In this document: piece by piece, positions 43,967 through 53,127 of the stretch
Position numbering within the stretch: position 1 is the first letter of the stretch
Layout of the letters: each line of letters starts with the position of its first letter
Source: SOIA01 sp964348015
GTDB lineage: Bacteria; Acidobacteriota; Aminicenantia; Aminicenantales; Aminicenantaceae
Reading direction: 5' to 3'
Assembly (NCBI GenBank): GCA_964348015.1
Contig: CAYGBC010000015.1
Location: forward strand, 1 to 64,000
DNA length: 64,000 bases
The notes under the pieces: model-generated
The model's database searches: none
What the model saw: the letters and a program-made list of their open reading frames with translations, nothing else
What the model was told of the DNA's origin: nothing
Made by a program: the position numbers and the translations under genes

Positions 43967-45709
43967 TTATTTCATTTCTTTCCTTATCGACTCAGTCAGT
44001 GTTTTTTCGATTTCTCCTGATCTGGAGAAAATGACTCCATACTGTTTTCGAGCTCGAGCGCGGCTTATTTTGCGCTGGAGAAAGTCTTTTTGAACTGTGT
44101 CCGGGTGTCTCTTCAGCGGAGAGCCGTACCCGCCGCCTCCAGCCGTTTGGACTCTGAGGATTTCGTTCTTCAGAATTTTAACCCCAGAGACTTTGGACGG
44201 AATTCGTAGAGGCTCATGTTTAGAAGAATGGAGAGTGAATCGTCCGGGTTTGCCAGGCAATCCGCCTTCTATTCCCCAGGGAAATAGCCGGTGTCGATCA
44301 GAATGGGCAGAGAAAAGGACAGGCACCAACGCTTGGATTTCCTTGAGAATTCCCAGGCCACCGCGAAAGCGTCCAGAACCCCCGCTGTCCGGAATGAGTT
44401 CATAGCGCAGAACTCGGAGCGGATAGGCCATCTCTAATGCTTCGATCGGAAGGTTCGCGGTGTTGGTGATGTGAACTTGAACTCCGTCCATACCGTCTTT
44501 TGAAGAATGCGCTCCCATGCCTCCGCCCAGAGCCTCGATGTAGACAAAATCTGCGCCAGAAAGGCTTTCGGTGCCAGCAAATATAATCGCGGTTGTTGCC
44601 CCGTTGGATGCGGCGGTGATTCTATCCGGCACAGCGGCAGCCAGTGCGCCCATAATGGTGTCGACAACCCTCTGGCAAGTGTCTGTTCTTCCTCCCACAG
44701 CAGCGGGGGCTGAGGCATTCACAAGGCTTCTCTCGGGAGCATTGATTCGAATCGGACGGTGAAATCCCTCATTGATCGGGACGTCGGGAGCGATTATGGC
44801 TTTGACAGCATAATTCACAGTGGCCAGCAGTGCCTGAAAGACCATGTTGATTCCCCCGCGGGCTTGACGCGAGGTCCCGGAGAAATCAAACGTGATGTTC
44901 GGCTTGGGCTTATGCGTCAGGGTTGCAGACACTTTGACCGGAAGTTTAGCGTTGGATATGCCGTCATCATCCATCATGTCCGTGAAAGAATAGGTTCCTT
45001 CGGGTATAGCCTTAAGAGCTTTGCGCAGCCAGTGCTCGCTGTAATTGAATATGTCTTCTGTGATCGATTGGATTTTCGATTCTCCGTATTCTCTGAACAG
45101 CTCTTTCAGCCTTTTCTCGCCGAGATGGAGTGAGGATATCTGGGCGAGAAGGTCTCCTTCTCTTTCCTTCCTGTTCCGCATGTTCGACATCATGAGTTCT
45201 GTGACATCTGTGTCCATGACATTCTTCTTCACGATTTTGGTCGGAGGAATTCTCATTCCCTCCTGGAATATTTCAGTCGAATCCGCTGCCGTCCCCACAC
45301 CAGCGGCTCTCCCCCCGACGTCTGTCCAGTGAGCAATGTTGGCCACAAAATCCACAATCCTATTCCGGATAAAAACAGGTTTGATCAAGGTCACGTCCGG
45401 CAGATGAGACCCCCCACCCAAAAAGGGATCATTGGCCACTATGATGTCTCCAGGTTTGAGGTTCCATCTGGGTGGATCAGAACAGATCTTGCGGATCAAT
45501 CCCTGCATGGAACCGAGATGAATGGGAATGTTCTCAGCGAGTGCGACGAGGTTACCCTTTGGATTGAAAAGCGCGCAGGAACAGTCCCTGCGCTCTTTGA
45601 TGTTGGTGGAGTACGCCGAGCGAACCAGGGCAACGTTCATCTCCTCAGCAATAGAGAGGAAAGCGTTGAGAACGACCTCTGAAGTGATGGGATCCACGAG
45701 AGAAGACAT
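43967..45709 (-). CDS. hyuB: Hydantoinase/oxoprolinase family protein, HyuB-type
   Basis: A 580-residue protein. I take the ATG at 45709 (MSSLVDPITSEVV), which has GGAGG upstream, rather than the in-frame codon further out. Motifs: ERRDCSCALF, PGDIIVANDPFLGGGSHLPDVTL, GAHSSKDGMDGVQVHITN and DSGGSGRFRGGLG, typical of the B/alpha subunit of hydantoinase, oxoprolinase and acetone carboxylase. It should form a complex with the HyuA-type product encoded next. No third (gamma-like) subunit gene is seen, so acetone carboxylase is less likely. Confidence 0.85.
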   Translation of the reverse strand: MSSLVDPITSEVVLNAFLSIAEEMNVALVRSAYSTNIKERRDCSCALFNPKGNLVALAENIPIHLGSMQGLIRKICSDPPRWNLKPGDIIVANDPFLGGGSHLPDVTLIKPVFIRNRIVDFVANIAHWTDVGGRAAGVGTAADSTEIFQEGMRIPPTKIVKKNVMDTDVTELMMSNMRNRKEREGDLLAQISSLHLGEKRLKELFREYGESKIQSITEDIFNYSEHWLRKALKAIPEGTYSFTDMMDDDGISNAKLPVKVSATLTHKPKPNITFDFSGTSRQARGGINMVFQALLATVNYAVKAIIAPDVPINEGFHRPIRINAPERSLVNASAPAAVGGRTDTCQRVVDTIMGALAAAVPDRITAASNGATTAIIFAGTESLSGADFVYIEALGGGMGAHSSKDGMDGVQVHITNTANLPIEALEMAYPLRVLRYELIPDSGGSGRFRGGLGILKEIQALVPVLFSAHSDRHRLFPWGIEGGLPGKPGRFTLHSSKHEPLRIPSKVSGVKILKNEILRVQTAGGGGYGSPLKRHPDTVQKDFLQRKISRARARKQYGVIFSRSGEIEKTLTESIRKEMK

Positions 45710-46119
45710 ATACCAGAACCTCCAGGCGTTTAGAGTATTATCACAGGCAGGAAGGCAGGTCAAACGGATGAGAATTCCTCAGGAATGAGACTATTGATCC
45801 GCCGCTATGAGTAGAGGGGCGATTTTGTCTGTTTATGGGTGAAAAGAAACTCATTTCTGCGTTTCGTGTGACTGATGTAACAAACCGGAGCCAAACAAGT
45901 ATATACCTATAAGGAATTGGATTTCTGTGATGACCAAAAGGAATCACTCAAGGAAAATGCAGTGTTTGTGAGGAATGAGGAGGTTTTCCAGCGGGCATTT
46001 TAGGTGTGATTTGAGAAGTGGCAAAATCATTTTTGTTTGAATTTTAAACGCGCATGATGAGTATTTAGGATGAAAGTAAAAACTCACATGAACATTTTAT
46101 GAGGAAACGGAGGTCAAAG
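45710..46119. other. 410-base divergent spacer
   Basis: Lies between the minus-strand hydantoinase genes and the plus-strand lipoprotein gene, so it must carry promoters for both. I could not single out convincing boxes, repeats or a gene. Confidence 0.3.
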
Positions 46120-47007
46120 ATGATTCACAAACGGAATTTGAAGACATGGCTGGCGGCTGTGCCTGTCGTCCTGGCTATCGCCTTCCTGGCCGGGTGTGCG
46201 GCCAAAACAGCCAACCTGTGGGGAGACCCGAAGACAGGCCTGATCCTTCTGTACCAGATGCCAGAGGATCGCGAGCTGAAATATCAGTCTTCGGGAGGAA
46301 TGACTATGGACATGGAAATCATGGGACAGTCCATGGAAGTCGAAGCAGAAGAAACACTGGCGTTTACGGTGAAGTCGAAGGGAGAGAAAGAAGGCCATTA
46401 TCAGCTTCACGTCACGGTTGATTCCATGGGAATGAAAATCACCGCTCCCCAGAGAGACTATGTCCCGGACTTGAGCTCTGTCGAAGGGAAGAGTTTTAAT
46501 ATGACTTTTTCTCCGATAGGAGAGGAAAAGGATTTATCCGGCGCGGAATCCATCGAGTACGAGGTGGAACCGGGAACCATAACAAATATTGCCTCAAAGT
46601 TTCAAACCATATTCCCTGATTTTGCAGGCCGGCCGATTAAAATCGGAGATGCCTGGACAACTAGAGTTGCGATCACTGAAAATTCCAACAAGAGTGAAAG
46701 CACTATTGCGTTGGAGCTCCTGAACACCCTTGAGGGGTTCGAGACTGTGGATGGGATGGAATGTGTCCGCATTAAGGCGGAATTCACCGGCACTGTCGAA
46801 GGAACGAGTGAACCTGAACCCGGTGTGGAATTGGTTTCTGAGGGAGAGGTCAAGGGCACGGATATCTGGTATTTCGCTTACAAAGAAGGCATTTTTGTGA
46901 AAATGGTGACCCACGGCACGGCAGACATCACGGCCACCGCCACAGCCCAGGGAGTCACCATTCCGATGAAGCGGGTGTTCCAGAACGAGTTGAAACTGGT
47001 TAAATAG
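46120..47007 (+). CDS. Lipoprotein of unknown function (DUF6263-like)
   Basis: A 295-residue exported protein. The ATG at 46120 is chosen because GGAGG sits six bases upstream and a clean lipoprotein signal follows (AIAFLAGC). The mature part is a beta-rich domain: repeated amphipathic strands such as GILLYQMPEDRELKYQ-like openings, an acidic Met-rich patch (MTMDMEIMGQSMEVEAEE at about 55-72), and FPDFAGRPIKIGDAWT at about 165-180. This arrangement resembles DUF6263-type proteins, function unknown. A hairpin terminator follows at 47113. Confidence 0.65.
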   Translation: MIHKRNLKTWLAAVPVVLAIAFLAGCAAKTANLWGDPKTGLILLYQMPEDRELKYQSSGGMTMDMEIMGQSMEVEAEETLAFTVKSKGEKEGHYQLHVTVDSMGMKITAPQRDYVPDLSSVEGKSFNMTFSPIGEEKDLSGAESIEYEVEPGTITNIASKFQTIFPDFAGRPIKIGDAWTTRVAITENSNKSESTIALELLNTLEGFETVDGMECVRIKAEFTGTVEGTSEPEPGVELVSEGEVKGTDIWYFAYKEGIFVKMVTHGTADITATATAQGVTIPMKRVFQNELKLVK

Positions 47008-47476
47008 CCATTTCTTTCTATGAAATTTGTGCCCTTTGCATGTATTGCATTATTGAATAATTGATATGTTAGAGAATTATTGAGCGAGTCAAAAGACGAC
47101 TTTTTCTCCGATAAGGGGACGGGCCGCTTTTGAGTCCGAGTGGCCTGTTCCCTTTTTCATTCGCACCCACAGAGACCTTCCTTGTTCTTGAGATGATGAC
47201 TGAAGCTGAATGTTTGGAGAGCTTGACCAGACCGAAGCATGAGGATATATATGAATTAATATGTTCATCAGAGGAACTTTAATAGGAGAAATCCGTATTA
47301 ATCAGTAGTGCATTCCGCATAATTCAATGGAAAAATTGGAATTTCGTCATGAAGAACAGACAAGAATATATTGAGTTGAGGAGGAACGTAGACCCATAAA
47401 TCCAAAAGAGTGTGAATTGAATCAACAGTTTTATTATGGGATTGACATTTCTTAGAATCAAACAGAGGAGGCTGAT
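47008..47476. other. 469-base spacer
   Basis: Contains the hairpin terminator at 47113-47157. A TTGACA at 47442-47447 has no matching -10 box before the next ribosome site and is probably chance. No gene seen. Confidence 0.4.
47113..47157 (+). terminator. Rho-independent terminator
   Basis: A 13-base stem (AAGGGGACGGGCC with GGCCTGTTCCCTT, two G-U pairs) around a 16-base loop, followed by five T. It lies about 105 bases after the DUF6263-like lipoprotein gene. Confidence 0.65.
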
Positions 47477-47884
47477 ATGCCAAAAACATTGAAGAATTTC
47501 TTGAGTGGAGTCGCTGTTTGCGTTGTGGGCATTTTTCTTGTTTTGAATGCAACCTCTTTGGCTCAGGAGAAAAATCAGGAAGAGGACAAAGCCGCCAAGC
47601 TCCTGGCTGAAATTGCCGGAAGTTACGAATTTGAATACGAGGGCCAGTTCATAGTGTTCGTGTTCTCAATAGAAGAGGGAAAACTGATGGCCGCTCCAGA
47701 GGGAGAAGTCCCGGAAGCGCTGGAACCTGTAGAGGGAGAGGAAATGAGCTTCGTCGGATATGCACCCACCGGGGAAGAATACCGTTTCATGTTCGCGAGA
47801 GATGATGAAGGGAAGATCACACATTGTATTGTGAGTGTTCCTGCAATGGGAATAGAAGTCGAGGGTGTGAAGATAGATGGCTGA
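47477..47884 (+). CDS. Small exported protein of unknown function
   Basis: A 135-residue protein. A signal peptide (LSGVAVCVVGIFLVLNATSLAQ) leads to an about 105-residue acidic domain with the look of a small beta-barrel: GSYEFEYEGQFIVFVF, EEGKLMAAPEGE, YRFMFARDDEGKITH. This resembles the DUF3471-like tail found on beta-lactamase-type serine hydrolases, here on its own. GAGGAGG precedes the ATG. The family is not certain. Confidence 0.6.
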   Translation: MPKTLKNFLSGVAVCVVGIFLVLNATSLAQEKNQEEDKAAKLLAEIAGSYEFEYEGQFIVFVFSIEEGKLMAAPEGEVPEALEPVEGEEMSFVGYAPTGEEYRFMFARDDEGKITHCIVSVPAMGIEVEGVKIDG

Positions 47885-48039
47885 AGTGTCTGACTGATAT
47901 AAAATAGATTATTTTAACAATATTTCTTTTTTCCACTTTTTTGCCGTTTTGAAGACCTACATCCTTATCCAAGTTTTTGACCTTGATTTCTGGCTGTGAT
48001 ATAAATTTTTTAGAGTAATAGGATAGTGAGGAGGATGAC

Positions 48040-48990
48040 GTGTTGGTGAAGAAAGTTCCTGACATAAAATCATCGGAGATCACGGATAAAAAGCTGTACA
48101 TCAACCGCCGGCAGTTTATCGCCGGTTCGACAGCTCTGCTCGCTTCCGGATTATTGAATCCCAATTGGGGCCAGGAATTCCAGGAAAAATACAAAGAAAA
48201 GCTTCAATTCACAAAGCGAGGGAAATACACAGTTCCGGAAAAAATTACTGCCTCTGAAGAGGCGACATCCTACACCAACTTTTACGAATTCTCGACCGGT
48301 AAACGTTCCGTTAAAGAACTCAGCCGGTCGTTCCGCACACGTCCGTGGACTCTTTCTGTGGAAGGGCATGTGAAGGAGCCAAAGTCTTTCGATATCGAAG
48401 AACTCATCCATATGTTTCCGCTCGAGGAACGCGTCTACCGCTGGCGGTGTGTCGAAGCCTGGTCCATGGTGATTCCCTGGATCGGATATCCTCTCGCAGA
48501 TTTCATCAAAAAATGCGAACCCACATCCAAGGCGGAATTTGTGGAGTTCACCACTCTCTATGATCCCGAGCAAATGCCCGGACAGCAGACGAAAGTGCTG
48601 GACTGGCCTTACGTCGAAGGCTTGAGGATGGACGAAGCGCTGCACCCGTTAACTCTGATGGCTGTGGGGATGTACGGTGAGATTCTTCCGAATCAGAATG
48701 GGGCTCCGATCAGACTCGTTGTGCCCTGGAAATACGGGTTCAAGAGTATCAAATCCATCGTCAATGTCAGGTTCGTGAAGAAAATGCCAAAATCCGCCTG
48801 GGTGAAGAAAAAGCCGGAAGAATACGGGTTTTACGCGAACGTGAATCCGGATGTGGACCACCCGCGCTGGACCCAGGCCACAGAACGCCGTATCGGCGAG
48901 GAAGGACGGAGGAAAACCCTCCTGTTCAACGGGTATGCCGACCAGGTGAGACCCCTCTATTCCGGGATGAATTTGAAAAAGTTCTATTGA
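48040..48990 (+). CDS. msrP: Protein-methionine-sulfoxide reductase catalytic subunit, MsrP/YedY-like
   Basis: A 316-residue molybdoenzyme of the sulfite-oxidase fold. The N-terminus has a twin-arginine signal (NRRQFIAGSTALLASG, residues 22-37). The Mo-ligating Cys137 lies in YRWRCVEAWSMVIPWIG, as in E. coli MsrP, and APIRLVVPWKYGFKSIKSI marks the cofactor-binding end. It should repair oxidised methionines on periplasmic proteins. The haem partner MsrQ is not encoded in the window. The start is GTG at 48040 behind GAGGAGG. A VKOR-DsbA fusion follows, giving a small periplasmic thiol/sulfoxide module. Confidence 0.9.
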   Translation: MLVKKVPDIKSSEITDKKLYINRRQFIAGSTALLASGLLNPNWGQEFQEKYKEKLQFTKRGKYTVPEKITASEEATSYTNFYEFSTGKRSVKELSRSFRTRPWTLSVEGHVKEPKSFDIEELIHMFPLEERVYRWRCVEAWSMVIPWIGYPLADFIKKCEPTSKAEFVEFTTLYDPEQMPGQQTKVLDWPYVEGLRMDEALHPLTLMAVGMYGEILPNQNGAPIRLVVPWKYGFKSIKSIVNVRFVKKMPKSAWVKKKPEEYGFYANVNPDVDHPRWTQATERRIGEEGRRKTLLFNGYADQVRPLYSGMNLKKFY

Positions 48991-49067
48991 TTCCTCTCTT
49001 GATTTGCATTGGGAAAACAAATATTCTAAACTTTGATTTTTAAGAGTATTCCGAGGAAAATTTTGAC

Positions 49068-50324
49068 ATGGAAAAGACATTGACGCTGAATAGGTTGCGG
49101 TGGCCTCGAATAGTCAGCTTTGTCTCAGGTATCGGCATGATGGCCTCTGCTTTCCTCACCATGAGGCACTTTTTTCTTGCCAATTATCCCGAGAACATCT
49201 TTGAGGGGACGTTCTGTGACATCAGCGCATTTTTCAACTGCGACAGCTCCGCCTTTTCATCCATTGCCCAGGTGATGGGAATCCCGATCGGGTATTTCGG
49301 CCTGATCGTCGGCGCCCTTGTCGCCCTCGGAGCGGTTTTCCCATCCCAAAGTTTTGAGCGGACTAACACTTTTATCGCGTTCCTCAATGTGTTGGGAGTC
49401 GTCGGGCTTATCGTCTACTCTGTGTTTTTCTTGGGAAACCTGTGTCTCCTGTGCACCGGATTCTACATATTCGCTATCTTGAGTTTTATTCTCTTCTGGC
49501 AATATGGGGTCGGGCGAGGAAAAGACAGCTTTCTGAAACGATACTTCCGGCCGTCGCTGAAGATCCTTTTAACCGTGGTATGTGTGTCCGCGCTCGGAGC
49601 CTACGGAGTGATCCAGTATCATCAGGTGAGAAAGGACGCGCAGGCCGCTGTGGCGCTGAGGATCGTCAAGCAGTTCCGCGAGCTTCCCGTGGTCGGGAAT
49701 CCGAGTTTCATCTCGCCTTACTGGACCGTCCGGTCAACGGAAAATTTCGAAGACGCGCCCATCCAGGTCATAGAGTACGCAGACTTTCTCTGCCCGGACT
49801 GCGTGTTCCTCACCCAGCAGCTGGACAAGCTGAAAGAGGAATTTGCCGGGATGATCAATGTCGTCTTCCAGTTTTATCCTCTGGACGGGCAGTGCAATAC
49901 GGTTGTGGAGAAGGATTTTCATCCCGGGGCCTGTGAGCTGTCGTATATTGCCGCATACGACCCGGCTCGGTTCCTCGAGATCCATGATGAGATCTTCGCT
50001 AATTTTAACGACGCGAGAAAGCCCGAATGGCGGCAAGAGCTGGCGATGAGATACGGAGTGGAAGAGGCTCTCAACGACCCGGTCACACAGGACATCGTTC
50101 AATCCATCATATACACGGGGGCTGAATACGCTCAGACATCGGAGCGCTATGCGGCTGGAATTCGCTCGACGCCGACCATGATCATCAACGGCCGCATGGT
50201 TATCGGAACCCTTCCTTACGAGCATATGAGGGCGATATTCCAGGATCTGGTCGATGCATACCAAGGTAGAGAAGAATTCATCGAGCACTGGGTTCCTCCG
50301 AAGGCAAGAAAGATCAAGCGCTAA
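49068..50324 (+). CDS. VKOR-DsbA fusion protein
   Basis: A 418-residue membrane protein. The N-terminal half (residues about 12-150) is a vitamin K epoxide reductase domain with the loop pair Cys50/Cys58 and the quinone-site CLLC motif (Cys126, Cys129) in the fourth helix. After another helix (about 163-182), residues 225-400 form a DsbA/thioredoxin-like domain with the CPDC motif at 242-245 and the cis-proline loop RSTPTMII. It should make disulfides in exported proteins by passing electrons from the DsbA domain to VKOR and on to quinone. The domains are normally separate or fused in this order in Bacteroidota, Acidobacteriota and others. It is 77 bases from msrP. Confidence 0.9.
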   Translation: MEKTLTLNRLRWPRIVSFVSGIGMMASAFLTMRHFFLANYPENIFEGTFCDISAFFNCDSSAFSSIAQVMGIPIGYFGLIVGALVALGAVFPSQSFERTNTFIAFLNVLGVVGLIVYSVFFLGNLCLLCTGFYIFAILSFILFWQYGVGRGKDSFLKRYFRPSLKILLTVVCVSALGAYGVIQYHQVRKDAQAAVALRIVKQFRELPVVGNPSFISPYWTVRSTENFEDAPIQVIEYADFLCPDCVFLTQQLDKLKEEFAGMINVVFQFYPLDGQCNTVVEKDFHPGACELSYIAAYDPARFLEIHDEIFANFNDARKPEWRQELAMRYGVEEALNDPVTQDIVQSIIYTGAEYAQTSERYAAGIRSTPTMIINGRMVIGTLPYEHMRAIFQDLVDAYQGREEFIEHWVPPKARKIKR

Positions 50325-50396
50325 ATAAAAAAGGAGGCATCATCCTTAATTATGAATATGAGTCGATTAATTTGCGGGAAATATCAAGAAGGCGAT

Positions 50397-50456
50397 GCAG
50401 GATTCCAACCTGCGGCTTCTCACGTGCGTCAGTATCGTCATAATGAGATAACGCAC
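50397..50456. other. Two adjacent hairpins in a 271-base spacer
   Basis: GCAGG-ATTCCAA-CCTGC at 50397-50413, whose reverse strand looks like a tRNA T-arm (loop TTGGAAT), and GTGCGT ... ACGCAC at 50424-50456. No cloverleaf or acceptor stem can be assembled. It could be a structured leader of fabF or a decayed tRNA. Confidence 0.3.
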
Positions 50457-50595
50457 AGAAAATTGATGAGTTACTTTTTTAGCAGAGAAAGTTTGTGCTT
50501 GATATAATATTGGCTATAAATGGATAATTCTATTTCTCGTTCAGATAAGCATATAGCTTCTGTTAAACTCCGCAACCTTCAAGAGTATAGCCGTA

Positions 50596-51840
50596 ATGAA
50601 TGAACATCGGGTTGTCATAACCGGATTGGGTGTCGTCACCCCCATTGGTTTAGGGGTTGAAGAATTCTGGGAAGGGTTGAAAGAAGGACGAAACGGAATA
50701 TCAAGAATCAGTCATTTCGACCCAACCGATTTTCGTTCCCAAATGGCGGCAGAGGTAAAAAACTTCAATCCTGAAGATTGGATGGACGGAAAATCTGCGG
50801 AGCGGATGGACAGATTTGTCCATTTTGCCATGGCCTCGTCAGCTATGGCGGTCAAAGATGCCGGTCTAGATACTTTTGCTTTTGATGGAAACAGGGCAGG
50901 GATTATTATAGGCTCTGGTATAGGGGGAGCACAAACGATTGAGAACGGCTATTCAATACTTCATGAGAAAGGGCCAAAATCTCTCAGTCCCTTTTTTGTG
51001 TCCAAAGCGCTCATAAACATGGCCGCATGCATGGTCTCCATCACTTATGGTTTAAAAGGGCCTCTATCGGCTCCTTGTGTTGCGTGTTCCACAGGGGCAA
51101 ATGCGATCGGTGATGCCTTTCGGATTCTCCAGAGGGGGAATGCCGACATCATGCTGGCGGGAGGTTCAGAGTCGAGTGTGACCCCTTTGCCTTTCGCTGG
51201 TTTTTGCGGGACGCGGTCGATGTCGGTCAGGAATGATTGTGTGGAAAAGGCAAGCCGGCCTTTTGACAAGAATCGTGACGGTTTTGTTATGGGGGAAGGC
51301 GCTGGCATCGTTGTTTTAGAAAGGCTTGAACATGCTCTCAACAGAAACGTTCGCATCTACGCTGAACTCATTGGCTATGGAAATGCTGCTGACGCTTTTC
51401 ATTTCACAGCTCCAGATCCTGAAGGTGATGGAATGATCAGGGTCATGAGGGAGGCACTCAGAGACTCAGACATAGATCCTTGGGAAGTCGGTTATATCAA
51501 TGCACATGGTACTTCTACTGACCTGAATGATAAAATAGAAAGTGCAGCCATTATCAAGGTTTTTGGCGACCACGCGAAGCACTTGAAGATCAGTTCCATT
51601 AAGTCGATGATCGGCCACCTCTTAGCAGCAGCCGGGGCAGTGGAATTCGTGGCCACTGTGATGAGTGTCCATACCGGCAAACTACCTCCGACGATCAACT
51701 ATGAGCAAACCGACCCAGAATGCCCTCTGGATTATGTGACCAAAGGAGTCGAATCGATCGATCTCAACGTCGCGATGAGTAATTCCTTTGGCTTCGGAGG
51801 AGGGAATGCCTGTCTTGTAGTGAAAAAGTACGGAAATTAA
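50596..51840 (+). CDS. fabF: Beta-ketoacyl-ACP synthase II
   Basis: A 414-residue condensing enzyme of normal length. The catalytic triad is complete: Cys in PCVACSTGANAIGDAF (about residue 162), His in NAHGTSTDLNDK (about 302) and His in KSMIGHLLAAAGAVE (about 338), with the C-terminal FGFGGGNACLV. It extends acyl chains using malonyl-ACP. The next gene, a FabK/NMO-type flavoprotein, starts one base after the stop, so they are co-translated. No acpP, fabD or fabG is adjacent, so it may serve a specialised lipid. Confidence 0.92.
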   Translation: MNEHRVVITGLGVVTPIGLGVEEFWEGLKEGRNGISRISHFDPTDFRSQMAAEVKNFNPEDWMDGKSAERMDRFVHFAMASSAMAVKDAGLDTFAFDGNRAGIIIGSGIGGAQTIENGYSILHEKGPKSLSPFFVSKALINMAACMVSITYGLKGPLSAPCVACSTGANAIGDAFRILQRGNADIMLAGGSESSVTPLPFAGFCGTRSMSVRNDCVEKASRPFDKNRDGFVMGEGAGIVVLERLEHALNRNVRIYAELIGYGNAADAFHFTAPDPEGDGMIRVMREALRDSDIDPWEVGYINAHGTSTDLNDKIESAAIIKVFGDHAKHLKISSIKSMIGHLLAAAGAVEFVATVMSVHTGKLPPTINYEQTDPECPLDYVTKGVESIDLNVAMSNSFGFGGGNACLVVKKYGN

Positions 51841-51841
51841 A

Positions 51842-52909
51842 ATGAAGATCCCCAAGCTTCAAATTGGAAGTATCACAGCAGACATACCTATTGTGCAGGG
51901 AGGGATGGGCGTGAGAGTTTCTCTGTCCTCGCTTGCTTCTGCTGTGGCTGAAGAAGGCGGGATAGGCACTATCTCGAGCATAGGGCTGGGAGATGTAGAG
52001 GCTTCAAAGAATGAATATGAAAAGATGTCTCGGGAAGCTCTGCAGAAAGAGATTCGCAAGGCCAAAAGCATAACGAACGGTCATATCGCGGTTAACTTTA
52101 TGGGTGTGCTCAGCAATGTTAACGACTTGATCATGACCGCCGTGAGAGAAGGGATTAAGATAATCGTATACGGTGCCGGACTCCCGGCTAAGCTGCCCGA
52201 TCTGATCAAGGACAGTTCAATAAATCTAGTGCCTATTGTCAGCTCCGCAAGAGTAGCTGAATTAATTCTGCGATTATGGGATAAGCGTTACGAGAGGACT
52301 GCTGATGCCATAATCCTTGAAGGGCCTTTAGCAGGAGGGCACCTTGGTTTCTCTGATGAACAGCTCAATCATCTGGAAAAATATTCTCTGGAGAGGCTCT
52401 TGCCGGAAGTTCTGGAAACTGTAAAGACATATGATGACAAATACGGAAAGAAAATTCCTGTAATCGTCGCTGGGGGGATCTTCAACGGAAAGGATATCGC
52501 TCGGATGCTATCCCTGGGTGCGTCAGGAGTCCAATTAGCTACACGTTTTGTCTGTACCGAGGAATGTGGTGTCTCTCCGGAATTTAAGCAGGCTTACCTC
52601 GACGCCGAAAAAGAGGATATTGTCATCATAAAAAGTCCTGTCGGCATGCCGGGAAGGGCCATTCAAAACAAGTTTTTACGAGATTTAGAAATTAAGGGAA
52701 AATTAAAGGTCAAGTGTCCGTACAGGTGTCTTTCCGTCTGTAAGGTTGATAAGGCGAAGTACTGCATTGCGCTGGCTCTTGTAAAATCCTACTTTGGGGA
52801 TGTGGACAACGGCCTCCTATTCTGTGGGCAGAATGCTTACCGCATCAAAAAGATAGTCACGGTCAAAGAACTCATCGCAGAGCTTCTCGCCGAGCTCGAG
52901 GCGGCTTAA
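51842..52909 (+). CDS. FabK/nitronate monooxygenase-family flavoprotein
   Basis: A 355-residue TIM-barrel FMN protein. IPIVQGGMGVRVSLSSLASAV opens the family signature; AILEGPLAGGHLGF-like and PVIVAGGIFNGKDIARMLSLGASGVQLATRF carry the phosphate-binding loops. It also has a Cys-rich C-terminal stretch (CPYRCLSVCKVDKAKYC, about residues 298-314, plus another Cys near 330) which is not part of a plain NMO and could bind a metal or FeS cluster. With fabF directly upstream, an enoyl-ACP reductase (FabK-like) role is likely; nitronate oxidation is the alternative. A hairpin terminator follows. Confidence 0.8.
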   Translation: MKIPKLQIGSITADIPIVQGGMGVRVSLSSLASAVAEEGGIGTISSIGLGDVEASKNEYEKMSREALQKEIRKAKSITNGHIAVNFMGVLSNVNDLIMTAVREGIKIIVYGAGLPAKLPDLIKDSSINLVPIVSSARVAELILRLWDKRYERTADAIILEGPLAGGHLGFSDEQLNHLEKYSLERLLPEVLETVKTYDDKYGKKIPVIVAGGIFNGKDIARMLSLGASGVQLATRFVCTEECGVSPEFKQAYLDAEKEDIVIIKSPVGMPGRAIQNKFLRDLEIKGKLKVKCPYRCLSVCKVDKAKYCIALALVKSYFGDVDNGLLFCGQNAYRIKKIVTVKELIAELLAELEAA

Positions 52910-52982
52910 GTCGGTTTTGCTGCATCAATCTACTTGTTCTCTTATAAAAAGCATCTTTACAGCATCGTTTGTAAAAATCCGA

Positions 52983-53003
52983 TCCGCCCTTGGGCGGAAT
53001 TTT
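52983..53003 (+). terminator. Rho-independent terminator after fabF/fabK-like pair
   Basis: Stem TCCGCCC/GGGCGGA around TT, flanked by A-rich and T-rich runs (AATTTTA). It lies 74 bases after the flavoprotein stop. Confidence 0.55.
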
Positions 53004-53052
53004 ACGTTACCCTATAAATGTTGAGTGACTTCTCAATTTTTCAGTTCGCCTC

Positions 53053-53095
53053 TTTTGACCTAAGTCAGTGAATTTTCTTTGAGAGTCTCTTATAA
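53053..53095 (+). promoter_or_regulatory. Crp/FNR-type dyad and -10 box upstream of the sulfur/ergothioneine cluster
   Basis: TTTGACC-TA-AGTCAGT at 53053-53068 is an imperfect dyad of the TTGAC-N4-GTCAA type bound by Crp/FNR-family regulators such as FNR, DNR or HcpR. TATAAT lies at 53090-53095. The dyad centre falls at about -41 from the expected start point, the class II activator position, and no good -35 box is present. The regulator itself is not encoded in the window. Confidence 0.4.
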
Positions 53096-53127
53096 TAAAG
53101 GCTGACAAGTAAAATGCGGAGGTGGAA

